Both the position numbers and the translations under genes were made by a program. From Bavariicoccus seileri WCC 4188 (lineage in GTDB: Bacteria > Bacillota > Bacilli > Lactobacillales > Aerococcaceae), in the NCBI RefSeq assembly GCF_000421665.1, contig NZ_ATXL01000007.1, forward strand, positions 1 to 61,044: a DNA stretch of 61,044 nt, read 5' to 3'. Positions 20,430 to 28,560 of this stretch are shown here, in pieces. Numbering within the stretch: the first letter of the stretch is position 1; each line of letters starts with the position of its first letter. Below the pieces are notes generated by a model, which saw nothing but the letters and a program-made list of their open reading frames with translations, had not been told where the DNA came from and did no database searches.

Positions 20430-21068
20430 TTAAGGGCGGGACCAGATACCAATAGGGGCGATCCGAACATCACCGGCATTGACATCTCCCGGATACTGTA
20501 GCAACCCATTTTTACCGAATTGTAAGCATAAGGTCGTTTTTGCCTTAATGGCTGTCCCAAGTATCTCACCAGAGTCAGCAGCGATGCCAGATGGGATATC
20601 GATCGAGAAGACAGGAATGTTACTAGCATTGATCTGATGGATAGCAATCGCATAGGTGTCGATAATATCACGGTCTAAACCGATCCCAAAAATAGCATCA
20701 ACAATAGTGGTGTAGGGTGAAAGATCGTCTAGATCCTGCAAGTCGATTTGTGGGATATGCAGTTTTTCGGTGATAAGTAGTTGCTCTTTAAAGAGGTCAC
20801 TCCCATGATTACTACCACCTGGGCAGCAGATACTAACGGGTATGTTTTTCTCTTTCAAAAGACGGGCAAGTGCTAAGCCATCTCCACCATTATTACCGTT
20901 TCCAGCAACAATCAACACGTGTGTCATATCAAACGTGAAACTCAATTCCTCATAACTAGCAAGAGCTGCGCGTTCCATTAAAACGATAGCCGAAATCCCA
21001 AGTTCTTCGATTGTGTACTTTTCTGCTGAGGTAATAGCAGATACAGAAAGATAACGTGAAAGTGCCAT
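20430..21068 (-). CDS. nnrE: NAD(P)H-hydrate epimerase (YjeF N-terminal domain)
   Basis: 212 residues from ATG 21068 with AAAGGAG upstream; an in-frame ATG at 21143 lacks a site. The YjeF_N fold is shown by MERAALAS, the AGNGNNGGDGLALARLL loop, VDAIFGIG and SIDIPSGIAADSGE. It epimerises damaged R-NADHX to the S form for the dehydratase. No NnrD dehydratase domain is attached or adjacent. Confidence 0.92.
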   Translation of the reverse strand: MALSRYLSVSAITSAEKYTIEELGISAIVLMERAALASYEELSFTFDMTHVLIVAGNGNNGGDGLALARLLKEKNIPVSICCPGGSNHGSDLFKEQLLITEKLHIPQIDLQDLDDLSPYTTIVDAIFGIGLDRDIIDTYAIAIHQINASNIPVFSIDIPSGIAADSGEILGTAIKAKTTLCLQFGKNGLLQYPGDVNAGDVRIAPIGIWSRP

Positions 21069-21299
21069 TTGTATTCTCCTTTCTAAAACAGACGATAGTG
21101 ATATCATATTGCTAATTGTATGATACTGATTATAATGTATCAAGTCAGTTATTACATAAGGTTTTCTGCAAATATTAAGAGAACTTTAAACACCATATTC
21201 ATATCAGATATTCCAAAAACTTGTTATACTAAAAAGAGTGAATAATGACAAAGATGTAGTGAAACGGATAAACACTATGACTAGATTAGGAGTAAAAAG

Positions 21300-21830
21300 A
21301 TGAACAAGGTCAAGGAATGGATCATGACTATGATTGATCAGATTAAAAGAAAATCACATCAAACGGAAGATAGCGTAATATATGAGGATCCAGTTGATAG
21401 TAAACCCTCAAAAGAGGGTTGGATCGCAAAGTTTCAAAATTGGGTCATTATCTTTATGCGTGACCGTTATGGTAGATTTGACTCATTAAATCAATTCCTG
21501 TTAGCGTTAGGATTGATCATTTTTATGTTGAACATTAGGCATAATTTTTGGGTGGTTAATAGTATAGCAATGCTTATCATTATAGGCGCATACTATCGGT
21601 TTTTATCCAAGAATAGTTATCAACGAGTGAAAGAGGCAACAGCTTTTATTCGGTTCAAAAAAATGATCCAGTATAAGACCAAAATTCTTTTCAAAAGAAT
21701 TAACGACTGGCGCCGATTTGCCTATTTTGAGTGTCCAGAATGCCATCAAAAATTGCGAGCTCCACGAGGAAAAGGAAATATAAAAGTGACTTGTTCTAAC
21801 TGCCACCATCAATTTGTGACAAAAACATAA
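21300..21830 (+). CDS. Membrane protein with C-terminal zinc ribbon, function unknown
   Basis: 176 residues. A charged N-terminus is followed by two adjacent membrane helices (~65-100), a basic stretch (FIRFKKMIQYKTKILFKR) and a C-terminal zinc ribbon with CPEC and CSNC pairs spaced ~20 residues apart (~148-170). TTAGGAG precedes the ATG. Similar two-TM/zinc-ribbon proteins are common in this order without known function. It stands alone, with a terminator after it. Confidence 0.75.
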   Translation: MNKVKEWIMTMIDQIKRKSHQTEDSVIYEDPVDSKPSKEGWIAKFQNWVIIFMRDRYGRFDSLNQFLLALGLIIFMLNIRHNFWVVNSIAMLIIIGAYYRFLSKNSYQRVKEATAFIRFKKMIQYKTKILFKRINDWRRFAYFECPECHQKLRAPRGKGNIKVTCSNCHHQFVTKT

Positions 21831-21836
21831 TTATTC

Positions 21837-21887
21837 AAAATACTCTTGCGGACGACAATAAGGTCAGAGACGCAAGAGTATTTTTTT
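21837..21887. terminator. Terminator shared by convergent genes
   Basis: AATACTCTTGCG pairs with CGCAAGAGTATT, followed by T7. It overlaps the 3' end of the acyltransferase gene on the other strand. Confidence 0.88.
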
Positions 21888-22805
21888 GATAGGGGTAGAA
21901 GCGATTAGTTCACTCAAAAGATATGATGCTGTAAAAGCAATCAAAAAACTCAACCACCAGCTCGAGATATCATGTAGTCTCAACCACTCAATGAAAATAT
22001 AGTGTGTCAACATGATAACAAGACTATTTTGCCCCATGTGTGCTAAAAGTGTCAGCTCAAACGGTTCTAAAAAATGACATAGTTTGATGATTAAAACACT
22101 GATGGCGATGGGAATAACCAAAGATAAGACGATACTATTGGCGGTCAAAGCACGCATGTCGAATTGAAAATGATAAGGGGCAAGTAAGTCAAACAGTAAA
22201 AAAGCTAGGACGAATAAAGACAGCCAGGTTGCTAAAGAAGCATCTTTTTTCTTCAAAAAATCCTTTGAATAATAACCAAAGACAACATAAATCGTCGCGA
22301 TAGGAACCAAGTTCAATGCCCATAAAATATTCGTATCTGCTAAGATGTCATTGATCTCATAGAAAGAAGCATAAGCAATCAGGGAGAGAATAATCACACC
22401 TTTTTTGGGCAGCCATTTGATCAAGAGAAAGAGTAGAAGTTGGGTAAAAAATAAAGTTGTGATAAACCAAAAGGCTGCTAGAACAGTAATATCAATATTT
22501 GTCCCAAATAAAAGACTGAAGAACCATGTGGGCAAGGCAGTAATGGATTCCCCACTGACCAACCAATACAATAGTATAGCGAGTATTCCAAATGAAAAGT
22601 AAGGATAAATTAAACTACGACACTTTCGTTTGAAGAAAGTGATAAAACTTTCATTGTCACGTAGCCGAAAAGTGAACCCACTTAATATAAAAAATAAGGG
22701 GACGTGAAACCAAAAAATATAATCTTTCATAGGAGGGGCAGTATGACCTAAAACTATAAACATAATCCCTAGGCCACGAGCGTAATCCAACCATCTATAC
22801 CGCAT
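21864..22805 (-). CDS. Acyltransferase family 3 membrane protein
   Basis: 313 residues from ATG 22805 with GGAGG eight bases upstream; an in-frame ATG at 22832 is less likely. The start RYRWLDYARGLGIMFIVLGH and FWFHVPLFFILSGF are diagnostic of the acyltransferase-3 family (OatA/WecH-like), with about ten membrane helices. Members transfer acetyl or succinyl groups to cell-surface sugars. The extracellular SGNH domain of OatA is absent, so the acceptor is unknown. Confidence 0.88.
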   Translation of the reverse strand: MRYRWLDYARGLGIMFIVLGHTAPPMKDYIFWFHVPLFFILSGFTFRLRDNESFITFFKRKCRSLIYPYFSFGILAILLYWLVSGESITALPTWFFSLLFGTNIDITVLAAFWFITTLFFTQLLLFLLIKWLPKKGVIILSLIAYASFYEINDILADTNILWALNLVPIATIYVVFGYYSKDFLKKKDASLATWLSLFVLAFLLFDLLAPYHFQFDMRALTANSIVLSLVIPIAISVLIIKLCHFLEPFELTLLAHMGQNSLVIMLTHYIFIEWLRLHDISSWWLSFLIAFTASYLLSELIASTPIKKILLRL

Positions 22806-22908
22806 CCAAATAACCTCCGACAACAGTGTCATTCTAGTAATGTCTCTCTAAAAGTATTGTACCTTAACTGAAGCAGGGATAGAACTGTTTAGAACTTATA
22901 GAGATTTC

Positions 22909-22957
22909 TAGAGAATTTTTGAGACTTTTAGAGAATTCTTGAGACTTCTCAAGAATT
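22909..22957. repeat. 20-bp tandem repeat with embedded hairpin
   Basis: TAGAGAATTYTTGAGACTTY occurs twice in tandem (22909-22928, 22929-22948). The second copy and the following bases form a stem AATTCTTGAG/CTCAAGAATT. It lies upstream of the acyltransferase on the minus strand, in ~370 bases with no gene. Confidence 0.8.
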
Positions 22958-23060
22958 TCTGAGTGGTTAGAAATCCTAGTAAAGTAGATTGATTTAGAAT
23001 AGAGAAGATATAGAGATTATCTATTAGAGAAAGCTATACTGATAGAGTGATACTGAGAGT

Positions 23061-23102
23061 GTTATACATGAGAGAGTTATACATGGGAGAAACTTATACA
23101 TG
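23061..23102. repeat. 15-bp degenerate tandem repeat, about three units
   Basis: GTTATACATGAGAGA, GTTATACATGGGAGA and a diverged AACTTATACATG follow each other just before the terminator at 23106. Confidence 0.75.
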
Positions 23103-23105
23103 ACA

Positions 23106-23139
23106 AAAGGAGTTGTGATAAATGATATCACAACTCCTT
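23106..23139 (-). terminator. Terminator for the 23175-23510 gene
   Basis: AAGGAGTTGTGATA pairs with TATCACAACTCCTT around a short loop. On the minus strand it is followed by a weak TTTTG tail. Confidence 0.75.
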
Positions 23140-23174
23140 ATACAGTTATGGATTATAAGTCAGATGATTGAATA

Positions 23175-23510
23175 TTAATCTTTATGCTCTCTTTCAACAA
23201 GAGTTACAAAGTATTCACGTGGTTCGATATCTGCTTCATGTTCATGCTTAACACGATTAACCAAATCATCAGGAAGTTGAGTAATCAAATCAGCCACTTT
23301 TAAGCCTAAAATCCGTTCAACATAACTGCCTAATTGAAGTAAAAAGAAAACTTGAGCTTCCTTATCGTAATCTTTTAAAATAGTGGCGATTGCTGGTTCA
23401 TCAGAATTGATGATAGCCTCTTCGCCAACGCGGATGAGATGTTTGTACTCATTGTCATAAGTGTCGTTGGTTGTGTGCTTTAATGATAATAAGTCTGCAA
23501 TTGTTTTCAA
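23175..23510 (-). CDS. Conserved-type hypothetical protein
   Basis: 111 residues, acidic and largely helical, with no membrane segment or signal. The start is TTG 23510, decided by AAAGGAGG seven bases upstream. I do not recognise the family. It stands alone between a minus-strand terminator and tRNA-Ser. The C-terminus EREHKD and the amphipathic middle (EAQVFFLLQLGSYVERILGL) suggest a soluble oligomerising protein, but this is a guess. Confidence 0.65.
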   Translation of the reverse strand: MKTIADLLSLKHTTNDTYDNEYKHLIRVGEEAIINSDEPAIATILKDYDKEAQVFFLLQLGSYVERILGLKVADLITQLPDDLVNRVKHEHEADIEPREYFVTLVEREHKD

Positions 23511-23767
23511 AACAGTTCCTCCTTTTAATTTTAAAGCGATTCACCTTTAACGCCTACCTTGATTATAAAGAATAGTATGCCACAATTAACAGTAATTAGC
23601 TTGATAGGTATTAAATTGGAAACGTAACCGTCTTCGGTGCCTTAAAGGTTTAATGAGCATTCTAAAACATCATGTCATAAAGAAATGTACTCAAAAAAAA
23701 CACCCAGATAAATTCTTGGTGCAAAATGAAAAGTTTACTTATTGTCATAATAATAGATATAAATAAA

Positions 23768-23857
23768 GGAGAGTAGGGGATTCGAACCCCTGCGCGTATT
23801 TGATACGACTAACGCATTTCGAGTGCGTCCTCTTCAGCCGGGCTTGAGTAACTCTCC
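23768..23857 (-). tRNA. tRNA-Ser (CGA)
   Basis: 90 nt. Acceptor stem GGAGAGT/ACTCTCC, anticodon stem ACGCA/TGCGT with loop CTCGAAA giving anticodon CGA, a long serine-type variable arm (CGTATCAAATACG), and T-loop GGTTCGAATC. CCA is not encoded. Confidence 0.95.
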
Positions 23858-24215
23858 AAAGTATCACGTATATTGAGCTGTGAGGTCATTTCTCACAACA
23901 ATTTAATTATAGAGATTTTAGACAGAAATTCAAGCATGACTTTGTGCTTGTTTTTAGTCATCTACTTGAAATAAGACGACTTCAATCACTGTGTTTGTTG
24001 GACCTAGGTTAATTATTATTGGGTTAATGGGGTGAAAAGCAATTAAGTTGAAACAACTAACTAATAGTTATATGCTAAGCTATAGATGTAGGTGAAGTGA
24101 AGATAAGTTCACTGAAAGCTGATAAATATTAGCGCGATAACTGGTTCGCGATAACATGTTAAGGTAAAAAATGTTTAGGACGAAAACGCAAGAAGATTAT
24201 TTGGAGGGTTATGAG
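23858..24215. other. Intergenic region between tRNA-Ser and the HesB-like gene
   Basis: About 360 AT-rich bases, with no convincing gene or structured RNA. It contains an inverted pair GCGCGATAACTGG/TTCGCGATAACATG around 24132-24156 just before the next gene. Confidence 0.35.
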
Positions 24216-24539
24216 ATGAAACTAACAATTTCTGACGAAGCAGTGAAATGGTACGAAAGTGAAATGGGAATAAGCCCGAGTAGAGGTGTTCGATTTTTAG
24301 GAAAAGTTTATGGGAAAAGTCCTATTCATGATGGCTTTTCGTTAGCGGTTGAAGTTTTTGAACCAAATGATCCTTTATTGATTCAATATCATGACGATAT
24401 TCCTTTCTTTATTGAAAAGGCTGACGAATGGTTTTTTGAAGGTCATGATTTGGCAATCGAATTTGATGAAAAAAAACAAGAACCTGTCTATCATTATCTA
24501 AAAGACGGGAACGATTATAGTTTTTCAACTAAAAATTGA
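24216..24539 (+). CDS. HesB/IscA-like fold protein lacking cluster cysteines
   Basis: 107 residues from ATG 24216 with GGAGGG upstream; an in-frame ATG at 24171 is possible. The start MKLTISDEAVKWYESEMG and the GVRFLGKVYGKSPIHDGFSL segment match the YneR/YfhF-type HesB family. No cysteine is present, so it cannot bind an Fe-S cluster in the IscA manner. Function of this cysteine-less branch is unknown. It overlaps the convergent DUF554 gene by 25 bases. Confidence 0.75.
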   Translation: MKLTISDEAVKWYESEMGISPSRGVRFLGKVYGKSPIHDGFSLAVEVFEPNDPLLIQYHDDIPFFIEKADEWFFEGHDLAIEFDEKKQEPVYHYLKDGNDYSFSTKN

Positions 24540-25267
24540 ATAAGACTATATACGATTGGTACAAGTAGAGCGGGTAGCATATTTGCTACTCGTATTTTTT
24601 GTTCCCAAAGTAAGTTGAGAGCTAGTGCAGTGATTAAAGCAGAGCCAACTAATGAGAGGTCGCTAATTAATTGGGCGGTTAAGAATGGTGATAGCCAATA
24701 AGCTAGTAGTGTCAGGGTTCCTTGATAAACTCCGACTGGCAAGGCCGAAAAAAGGACCCCAATGCCCAAGCTTGCAGAAAGAACGATGCAAGTGATAAGG
24801 TCGAGTAGTGATTTTGAAAGTAACATTGCACTATCACCTGTCAAGCCATCTTGTAGAGAACCAATTACAGCCATTGCCCCTATACAGGTTATGAGCGTAG
24901 CCGAAACAAAGCCATCTATAAAAAGGTTATCTGAGTGGTCTAAATCTTTTCTAAAATAAATCATTTTTTGGCGAATAATGGTCCCTAATTTGGCCATCGT
25001 CAGATCAATTTGCCACCATTCACCTAAAAGTGTCCCGATAACTAAACTTAAGATAAGTAGCATGGTTCCTTGAGTATCGAACCTGCCGTTTGAAACACGC
25101 AACATCCGGACGATTACACCACTAATCCCTATGACTAAAAGTGCCACCCCGATGGCTGTCATAAGAGATTCTTGCAGTGTTTTTGAAAACCGGTCATTGA
25201 TATAATAACCGATAATACTTCCAATGATGATAGCTGCCACGTTCACTATTGTTCCTAAACCAACCAT
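24515..25267 (-). CDS. DUF554 family membrane protein
   Basis: 250 residues from ATG 25267 with GGGAG upstream; an in-frame ATG at 25300 lacks a site. About seven hydrophobic segments, with the typical N-terminus GLGTIVNVAAIIIGSIIGY and the motif TLLGEWWQID. DUF554/YdfK proteins are integral membrane proteins without assigned transport activity. The 3' end overlaps the HesB-like gene. Confidence 0.85.
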   Translation of the reverse strand: MVGLGTIVNVAAIIIGSIIGYYINDRFSKTLQESLMTAIGVALLVIGISGVIVRMLRVSNGRFDTQGTMLLILSLVIGTLLGEWWQIDLTMAKLGTIIRQKMIYFRKDLDHSDNLFIDGFVSATLITCIGAMAVIGSLQDGLTGDSAMLLSKSLLDLITCIVLSASLGIGVLFSALPVGVYQGTLTLLAYWLSPFLTAQLISDLSLVGSALITALALNLLWEQKIRVANMLPALLVPIVYSLIQFLVEKL

Positions 25268-25300
25268 TTTTTTCTCCCAAATTATTTTATTTCTTTGCAA

Positions 25301-25337
25301 GATAGGGGTATGACAAGGATAGTGTCATACCCCTATC
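25301..25337 (-). terminator. Hairpin between trhO and DUF554
   Basis: A perfect 14-base stem GATAGGGGTATGAC with its complement. The T tail is weak on both strands, so it may act as a partial terminator or mRNA stabiliser. Confidence 0.65.
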
Positions 25338-25390
25338 TTCCTACAATCAGTCACGTAAGCGCTAAGAAATCAAGAAGAGTTGAATTTCGT

Positions 25391-26374
25391 CTAGAAGCAA
25401 GTTGTAGTTTCTTCTAATGTTTCCCCAATGGCTGCTAGACGATCTATTAGATCTTTTTGTGTTAACTGGTGTTTACTAACATAGCGATTATTTTTAGCAA
25501 TTCGGCAGTCATGGCAGCAAGAGCCAAGATACTTATACTCGTTTTCAACGCTCGCTAATATTTGACGGTTACAAGCGGGGTTACCGCAATTAATATATCG
25601 TTCGCATGGTGTGCCGTCAAACCAATCTTTTCCTACGATAGTGTGCTCAACTCTATTGACAGGGACACTGATGCGTTCATCGAAAACGTACATTACACCG
25701 TCCCAGAGGTCACCTTTTGTCGTCTGATCTTGGCCGTAGTTTTCAATCCCCCCGTTTAACTGGGCAACGTCTGTATGGCCTTCTTTCAATAGCCAACCAG
25801 AAAATTTTTCACAGCGCACGCCTCCGGTACAGTAGGTGACAACACGTTTATTCATAAACTTTTCTTTATTGTCTTTGACCCATTGCGGTAGTTCGCGGAA
25901 GGAACGTATGTCTGGACGTACGGCTCCTTTAAAGTGGCCGAGATCATATTCATAGTCGTTACGGGCATCTATGACAACAGTGTCATCGTCTAAGAGTGCC
26001 TCACGAAATTCGCTTGGTGACAGGTGTTTTCCAGTTACTTCCAGCGGATCGATATCATCTTCAAGGTGAAGGGAAACGATTTCTGGTCTGTAACGGACAA
26101 ACATTTTCTTGTGAGCATAATTAGCAACATCATTAATCTTGAACCATAGATCTTTAAAAATAGTCATGTCATGCAGGTGATCCATATACTGTTGTGTCAC
26201 TTCTGTCGGTCCACTAACAGTACCATTGATACCTTCATCAGCTATGATGACTCTTCCTTTTAGGCCAATAGATTTACAATAGGCCAGTTCTTTCTGTGCT
26301 AATTCTTCAGCGTTCTCGATCGGAACGTATTTGTAATAGAGTAAAACGCGATAATCTGAGTTTGCAGTACTCAT
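25391..26374 (-). CDS. trhO: tRNA uridine(34) hydroxylase, rhodanese family
   Basis: 327 residues, the usual length. An N-terminal acylphosphatase-like domain ([15 protein letters not shown]) is followed by a rhodanese domain with active-site Cys182 in [11 protein letters not shown] and a C-terminal cysteine-rich region ([20 protein letters not shown]). TrhO forms 5-hydroxyuridine at wobble U34 of several tRNAs. Monocistronic. Confidence 0.93.
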   Translation of the reverse strand: MSTANSDYRVLLYYKYVPIENAEELAQKELAYCKSIGLKGRVIIADEGINGTVSGPTEVTQQYMDHLHDMTIFKDLWFKINDVANYAHKKMFVRYRPEIVSLHLEDDIDPLEVTGKHLSPSEFREALLDDDTVVIDARNDYEYDLGHFKGAVRPDIRSFRELPQWVKDNKEKFMNKRVVTYCTGGVRCEKFSGWLLKEGHTDVAQLNGGIENYGQDQTTKGDLWDGVMYVFDERISVPVNRVEHTIVGKDWFDGTPCERYINCGNPACNRQILASVENEYKYLGSCCHDCRIAKNNRYVSKHQLTQKDLIDRLAAIGETLEETTTCF

Positions 26375-26884
26375 AATAGTGACCCCCTATAGTAATAAAT
26401 TCACTGCTAATACTTTAAACGATTGTCGTCTTTATAGCAACAATGGGACTGTTTTCACAAACTGTTCTATCGGTTCTTTGCGACTGAGGGTGTTGAATGA
26501 GTGATTGGTGATGGTCTATTTTTTTGAGAATGGACGTTTTAGAGGGTCAAATGATGTCAATTATGAGAAGAAAAGCGCTTAATCTGTCCTATTTGGAGGT
26601 GAATCTTTTTACCCAAAATAGACTTTTTCCAATAGATAGCTCACCTCACACGAAAGCGAAGTGAGCGAAGTTTCTCTTTTTCGGTGTATAAAATATATTG
26701 TTCAGTAAAAAAAGTTCAAATTTATTAGAATAAGTGGTTTATTTCATCAAATTTTAATGTTATCATGTTCACCATATTAGGACAGTTCATGTCAGCATTT
26801 CGTAACAAGTAATGTGAGTTGGACACATTGAGTGCCCACTGGATGGATCTGCCTCTGATCAGCAAAAGAGAGGAAGGATAGAAA
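26375..26884. other. Long region upstream of ilvE
   Basis: 510 bases without a convincing gene. An AAAAGCGCTT core near 26571 resembles a cre half. A weak stem CTCACCTCAC/GCGAAGTGAG (26640-26667) is followed by TTTCTCTTTTT. A T-box was looked for because ilvE makes branched-chain amino acids, but its conserved GGTGGNACCGCG bulge is absent. The ribosome site GAGGAAGGA precedes ilvE. Confidence 0.4.
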
Positions 26885-27919
26885 ATGCAGAAAGTCGATT
26901 GGGATTGGGAAAATCTAGGATTTCAGTACCGTAGGTTGCCATTTAGATATTTGTCAGTACATAAGGATGGCGAGTGGCATGAAGGGGGATTAACGACAGA
27001 TTCAACCTTACATATCAGTGAAGCATCTACAGCCCTCCATTATGGGCAAAACTGTTTTGAAGGAATGAAAGCCTATCAATGTAAAGATGGTAGTGTCAAT
27101 TTATTTAGACCTGACCAAAACGCCAAACGATTAAAAGCTAGTTGTGAACGCTTGATGATGCCTGCATTCCCAGAAGATAAGTTTGTCGAGGCAGTTAAGG
27201 AAGTTGTAAATGCTAACGCTAAATATATTCCACCATACGGAACTGGCGCAACGTTATATATCCGTCCATTAGTGATCGGAGTCGGTGACACGATTGGTGT
27301 TTCCCCTGCCCCAGAATATATCTTTACGATATTTGCAACTCCAGTTGGCTCTTATTTCAAAGGTGGCATCAAACCTGCTAATTTCTGGATTACTGATTAT
27401 GACAGAGCAGCTCCTAAAGGAACAGGTGCCGCTAAGGTTGGTGGGAATTATGGCGGTAGCTTAATTCCTGGGACTGAAGCTAAGAAACGTAATTTTGCTG
27501 ATGCTGTTTATCTAGACCCAGCTACTCATTCGAAGATAGAAGAAGTTGGTTCGGCAAACTTCTTTGGTATTACTAAAGATAATCGATTTGCAACACCATT
27601 GTCACCATCAATTCTACCAAGTATCACTAAATATTCATTGTTATATCTTGCTAAACACAAACTCGGTTTAGAAACTTCAGAAGAACCCGTCTATTTAGAT
27701 CAATTGGACGAATTCAAAGAAGTGGGAGCATGTGGAACAGCAGCAGTCATCACACCAGTTGGTGGTATGCAATATCATGACAAGTTCATCGAGTTTTACT
27801 CCGAAACAGAAGTAGGTCCAGTAACTCAAAAATTGTATGATCTTCTCGTAGGAATCCAATTTGGTGATGTCGAGGGACCAGAAGGTTGGATCCAAAAGGT
27901 TCCAATCACAGAAGCCTAA
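26885..27919 (+). CDS. ilvE: Branched-chain amino acid aminotransferase
   Basis: 344 residues, class IV PLP fold of the long (BCAT-II) type. The PLP lysine is in AAKVGGNYGGSL, with CFEGMKAY, EVGSANFFG and CGTAAVITPVG phosphate-cup motifs. It interconverts Leu/Ile/Val and their 2-keto acids, which are precursors of branched fatty acids and flavour compounds. It stands alone; no ilv or leu genes accompany it, which suggests a catabolic or salvage role. Confidence 0.95.
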   Translation: MQKVDWDWENLGFQYRRLPFRYLSVHKDGEWHEGGLTTDSTLHISEASTALHYGQNCFEGMKAYQCKDGSVNLFRPDQNAKRLKASCERLMMPAFPEDKFVEAVKEVVNANAKYIPPYGTGATLYIRPLVIGVGDTIGVSPAPEYIFTIFATPVGSYFKGGIKPANFWITDYDRAAPKGTGAAKVGGNYGGSLIPGTEAKKRNFADAVYLDPATHSKIEEVGSANFFGITKDNRFATPLSPSILPSITKYSLLYLAKHKLGLETSEEPVYLDQLDEFKEVGACGTAAVITPVGGMQYHDKFIEFYSETEVGPVTQKLYDLLVGIQFGDVEGPEGWIQKVPITEA

Positions 27920-28017
27920 GCCTTTTTTTAGTTCTTTTAAGTGGAGAACGCTGTTTGATTTAAATTAGATCTGATTAGTGGCTATTGAGGACGAATCAGA
28001 CCTAGTATGTGATGATA

Positions 28018-28051
28018 TAAAAAAATCTCCTTTTTATGAGGAGATTTTTTT
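28018..28051 (+). terminator. Terminator between ilvE and marR
   Basis: AAAAATCTCC pairs with GGAGATTTTT around TTTTTATGA, followed by more T. Symmetric, so probably bidirectional. Confidence 0.9.
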
Positions 28052-28116
28052 GACTCATTAGCCAAAAATAGCTAAAATAGCTAACAGTGTTATCTATCTG
28101 AAGAGGAGGAGAAAAG

Positions 28117-28560
28117 TTGGATTTTGCCGAATTGGCACGTGAGCTGATTGAACCGATGTATTTAGTGCATCGTGAAAAATCAGTGCGTCATATCAATCAG
28201 ATGTCTCGAGGAGAAGAATATGTACTCTTACTATTGAAAGATAGTAAAGACTCTCTTTTTCCTCGGGAAATCAGTAAAATAATGGGAATCACCAGTGCTC
28301 GTGTTGCTGCGATTCTAAGAAGATTAGAAGAGAAGGGTCTAGTTACCCGTAAGGCTTCAACAACCGACCATCGGTGTACCAAAGTAATTATCACTGAAAA
28401 AGGAGATTCAGTGATTGCAGCTCAGCAGGATAAAGCTGTCGCCTATTTGACTAAGGTCTTGACACAATTAGGTCAAGAAGATGCTGTAAAATATACTGAA
28501 ATCATGAAAAAAATATATCATAATAATAACGATATAGATAGAAAAGAGGCAAATAAATGA
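28117..28560 (+). CDS. MarR family regulator of the efrAB-like operon
   Basis: 147 residues. The start is TTG 28117, supported by GAGGAGGAGA seven bases upstream. The winged helix spans ~25-105 (PREISKIMGITSARVAAILRRLEEKGLVTRKAS, then wing DHRCTKVIITEKG). The stop overlaps the start of the next gene (ATGA), so it is co-transcribed with the ABC exporter and probably represses it in response to drugs. Confidence 0.9.
   Translation: MDFAELARELIEPMYLVHREKSVRHINQMSRGEEYVLLLLKDSKDSLFPREISKIMGITSARVAAILRRLEEKGLVTRKASTTDHRCTKVIITEKGDSVIAAQQDKAVAYLTKVLTQLGQEDAVKYTEIMKKIYHNNNDIDRKEANK

Noticed and set aside
26375-26884. T-box riboswitch upstream of ilvE
   Set aside because: The conserved T-box bulge sequence and the stem I/antiterminator pattern are not seen. 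The same check at 35253-35425 upstream of trpX was also negative.
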